Under the pieces are notes generated by a model. The model saw only the letters and a program-made list of their open reading frames with translations, was not told the DNA's origin and made no database searches. Source: a bacterium (lineage in GTDB: Bacteria; AUK180). From it: a DNA stretch of 50,837 nt. A program made the position numbers and the translations under genes. Below are positions 49,701 through 50,837 of this stretch, piece after piece (within the stretch, counting starts at the first letter, position 1; each line of letters starts with the position of its first letter). The stretch lies in assembly GCA_023144005.1 (NCBI GenBank), contig JAGLGN010000007.1, positions 1 through 50,837 on the forward strand, in the 5' to 3' direction.

Positions 49701-50749
49701 CTCACCGCATCAGAAATAACCAATCGCCCGTATGGTGAAGTGGCGCAAAGCCGCGCGGCCGTATTCACGACATCACCCATAACGGTAAATGTCCTGCGCC
49801 ATTGATTACCGATAATTCCTGAGAAAACATACCCTTCATTAATAGCGATCCTATACTTACTGACCTCGGGGTCTTCATCTAGATAACGAATGATCTCCAT
49901 TCCTGCTGAAACGGCATTCTTTGTATCGTCACCATAGGACAATGGCGCACCGAATAAACAAAGTATCTTGAAACCGTGCAGCGTGATATTGTCGATCAGC
50001 TGCATACTGCCCTTATGCTTCTCAACGATCTGCTGAAGCGCATTGATCTTTGATTCTACGATATCAAGGCCAGAAACTCCAGGATCGAGGTCCTCGAACT
50101 TTAAGAACATACATGAAACAGGGCGATGGTCACCAGCGGCTGTGGAATCAATGATCCGATAAGTGTCCCTCGGAATGAACGCCTTTTTTAAAATAGATTG
50201 TTGCCTATCTTTGCGTTTGTCTGATATCTTTTTTGATTCCTCGTGTTTGATAACAATTATTTCTCCGGCAGAGGCATTATCCTCAGCTTGCGCTAATAGC
50301 GGGATCCCATCACCAAAAGTAAATCTGAAAGCCCTTGAAGAATCACCTACAATTGAGTCATACCATGAACCCTCCAGAAGCACGGCTTTCATTTCCAGGG
50401 ATATTTTTCCTGTGCCTGTGGCGGATATCTTAAAATCCCGCACAAATTTCATCATTTCCTCAGCACAACTATTGGCTTTTCCTGAAGTAAATTGTATCAG
50501 AAGGCCGTCGCCGGCGAAAGTAAGCACATTCCCTTCATATTTTTTAATAATTCCAAGCATCGAATCGAAGTAGGAGTTGAGAATATTGATCAGCTCCTCA
50601 GTACCTCTATGCCCTTTCTCAGCCAGAGTCTCGCTCAGGGAAGTGAAACCGGTGATGTCGGTAAAAAGAAGATCTCCCTTTATCAGACGGCACTCTTTTT
50701 CCGGGATTTCTCTCTTGAATGGTAAAAATGGAGTAATTTTTTCTTTAAT
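46727..50749 (-). CDS. Soluble-adenylyl-cyclase-like protein with probable ATT start
   Basis: This is 1340 residues if it starts at the ATT at 50749-50747. No ATG, GTG or TTG occurs in frame between the upstream stop and codon 64. GGGAGG (50763-50758) is well placed 8 nt before this ATT. From it the N terminus (MKEKITPFLP) and Asp31/Asp81 fall at exactly the same numbers as in the 1280-residue paralogue. A start at the ATG of 50560 would remove Asp31. C1 has FTDITGFT and FAGDGLLIQF (adenine-Lys position Thr77). C2 has Thr322, Asn329 and Arg333. The P-loop GIAGIGKT is near 420; Walker B is altered (CICFENVH). TPRs run from ~780 to 1330. Confidence 0.85.
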   Translation of the reverse strand: MKEKITPFLPFKREIPEKECRLIKGDLLFTDITGFTSLSETLAEKGHRGTEELINILNSYFDSMLGIIKKYEGNVLTFAGDGLLIQFTSGKANSCAEEMMKFVRDFKISATGTGKISLEMKAVLLEGSWYDSIVGDSSRAFRFTFGDGIPLLAQAEDNASAGEIIVIKHEESKKISDKRKDRQQSILKKAFIPRDTYRIIDSTAAGDHRPVSCMFLKFEDLDPGVSGLDIVESKINALQQIVEKHKGSMQLIDNITLHGFKILCLFGAPLSYGDDTKNAVSAGMEIIRYLDEDPEVSKYRIAINEGYVFSGIIGNQWRRTFTVMGDVVNTAARLCATSPYGRLVISDAVRRIGGSWLDLEALDGVKVKGKKSALRRYVVNGIKSDYVYSTEYIGRSEEFELLREFLDSPEITKIVEGIAGIGKTRFMTESMKKLKDEGLNILRGINDRLKPPYFMFSTMIRNHAGILHAEDEPELRRKLEGHIRQLASKNDDEHSKELIRRLPVLGIVLFGLDYPESIYHRLTPQLKKENVLDGIRYYLLCLPRPLCICFENVHLASRDDLDALNNLMKMMRLSGSTDINFLLVRRSEADIADDDAFAENALVISGLSPTESKLLIFDLLGDMTLEPDVEDIILERSEGNPFYIEQYISYLIDRELIEEDNGNWKKTANFRDELLPENVFSMIISRVDILENNIKEVLRVASVIGRNFQQKILEKVLRSAVHTHLQKSENENLIAALNEKKMEYIFSNRIIRDVIYDSILRKNRREFHLTIGNILEEEKEKGKFALDTLAYHFAQAEEWPKAAKYLKLAGSEAWDMYRTETAEEYLSRSIDIILHDVPDMRSQLSDIYDKLGIVLRFKGDYKESAATYEKMLEYSQNTEDAVKAMISLADVTEIFGDYKRTLSILKDAEKRLDAELQDDIMLRSKLYAIRCSLKRIRGDSAAAIAEGKKSLIIEKLLQKGDEHVKRLAIKSFNNLGLAYWNSGKLDTALKYFYKCVDISKDIDDKFLISTIYSNMGIIFQYKNDPDTAKEYYMRSLEVSLEIGHKRSISISYGNIGTLYYDEEKYAEAFEYFQKDINLASEIGDRRGLGIAYGNLANIYDARGEYEEAIGYYLKYLSISEEVDFKMGISISAGNIGGTYVKLGEIEKGKEHFQRSLEVSIEIGDHEGELIALENLGEIYLNCGALKTAAEYLNGAYEKNSDSGDNKSGFRILLNILSVHFQNRENNMITDVKKKLSELLKDKEISKELWKYHYTLGKGQLFQNEFERSLESLQLSLKKIPAAIGKEEKGDLLFNLGKCILKGGLKTPENGKKHLRDALNIFRQNKLAVKAGKAEALLKNS

Positions 50750-50757
50750 ACCGACTT

Positions 50758-50796
50758 CCTCCCGTAAATTTTAATATATTTCACTGTTTTTATCAA
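50758..50796 (-). promoter_or_regulatory. Promoter and strong Shine-Dalgarno for the ATT-start cyclase
   Basis: On the minus strand TTGATA (50796-50791) and TAAAAT (50773-50768) are 17 bp apart. GGGAGG at 50763-50758 precedes the ATT start by 8 nt. Transcript leader would be short (about 12-15 nt). Confidence 0.65.
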
Positions 50797-50800
50797 GAAT

Positions 50801-50820
50801 TTTGATGCGTTCGCATCAAA
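50801..50820. promoter_or_regulatory. Perfect palindrome upstream of promoter
   Basis: TTTGATGCG-TT-CGCATCAAA is a 9-bp inverted repeat, 4 bp upstream of the -35 box. It could be an operator or the hairpin of a terminator for a gene beyond the window. The last bases (CGTCATTCCCACGAAAG) look like the start of a common REP-type repeat cut by the window edge. Confidence 0.4.
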
Positions 50821-50837
50821 CGTCATTCCCACGAAAG

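Overview
The window looks like chromosome from an uncultured Gram-negative bacterium of moderate G+C content. Several secreted proteins end in type-A-like C-terminal sorting domains (a PNPYS or PNPTTG motif followed by a short beta-rich tail). Others are Sec lipoproteins or outer-membrane barrels of the PorV/UPF0164 kind. Together these point to the FCB group or a neighbouring candidate phylum that uses type IX secretion. This assignment is inferred from domain types only; no rRNA or tRNA gene was recognised.

Layout: 0.4-4.2 kb holds a TPR protein, a 90-residue unknown and a truncated cyclase-ATPase. 4.2-5.4 kb has a DUF212 membrane protein and a lipoprotein. 5.4-6.3 kb is a nest of dispersed repeats. 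6.3-12 kb carries a DHH/poly(A)-polymerase-type fusion and the preT-preA pair; PreA has a histone-H1-like Lys/Ala/Pro tail. 12-12.7 kb is repeats. 12.7-19.1 kb has glutamate dehydrogenase and a giant secreted endonuclease-I mosaic. 19.3-22.2 kb has three small minus-strand genes diverging from an ECF sigma/anti-sigma operon. 22.2-26.6 kb has a glycosyltransferase, an nfnAB-like pair and an ArsR regulator. 26.9-36.5 kb has a cyclase-ATPase-TPR giant coupled to a CrtI-like oxidoreductase, a barrel-CsgG fusion and a secreted beta-propeller. 36.8-40.5 kb has a VIT-VWA protein, an NTF2-like lipoprotein and a HEXXH peptidase. 40.7-50.7 kb has two more cyclase-ATPase-TPR giants and a TPR protein.

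The outstanding theme is four diverged paralogues resembling human soluble adenylyl cyclase (C1 half, C2 half, P-loop ATPase, usually TPRs) within 50 kb. All keep both metal-binding Asp residues in C1 and the Thr/Asn/Arg triad in C2. All lack the C1 lysine that contacts adenine in the human enzyme. One of them appears to start at an ATT codon.

The second theme is a family of ~270-bp terminal-inverted-repeat elements (four full copies plus fragments), flanked in the clearest cases by TA or TG dinucleotides like Tc1/mariner/IS630-type MITEs. They are embedded in older shared intergenic modules. Metabolic genes (PreTA, NfnAB-like, GdhA) suggest an amino-acid and pyrimidine-using, ferredoxin/NADPH-linked metabolism. 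Several promoters place a TATAAT box 5-6 nt before the start codon, suggesting leaderless mRNAs.
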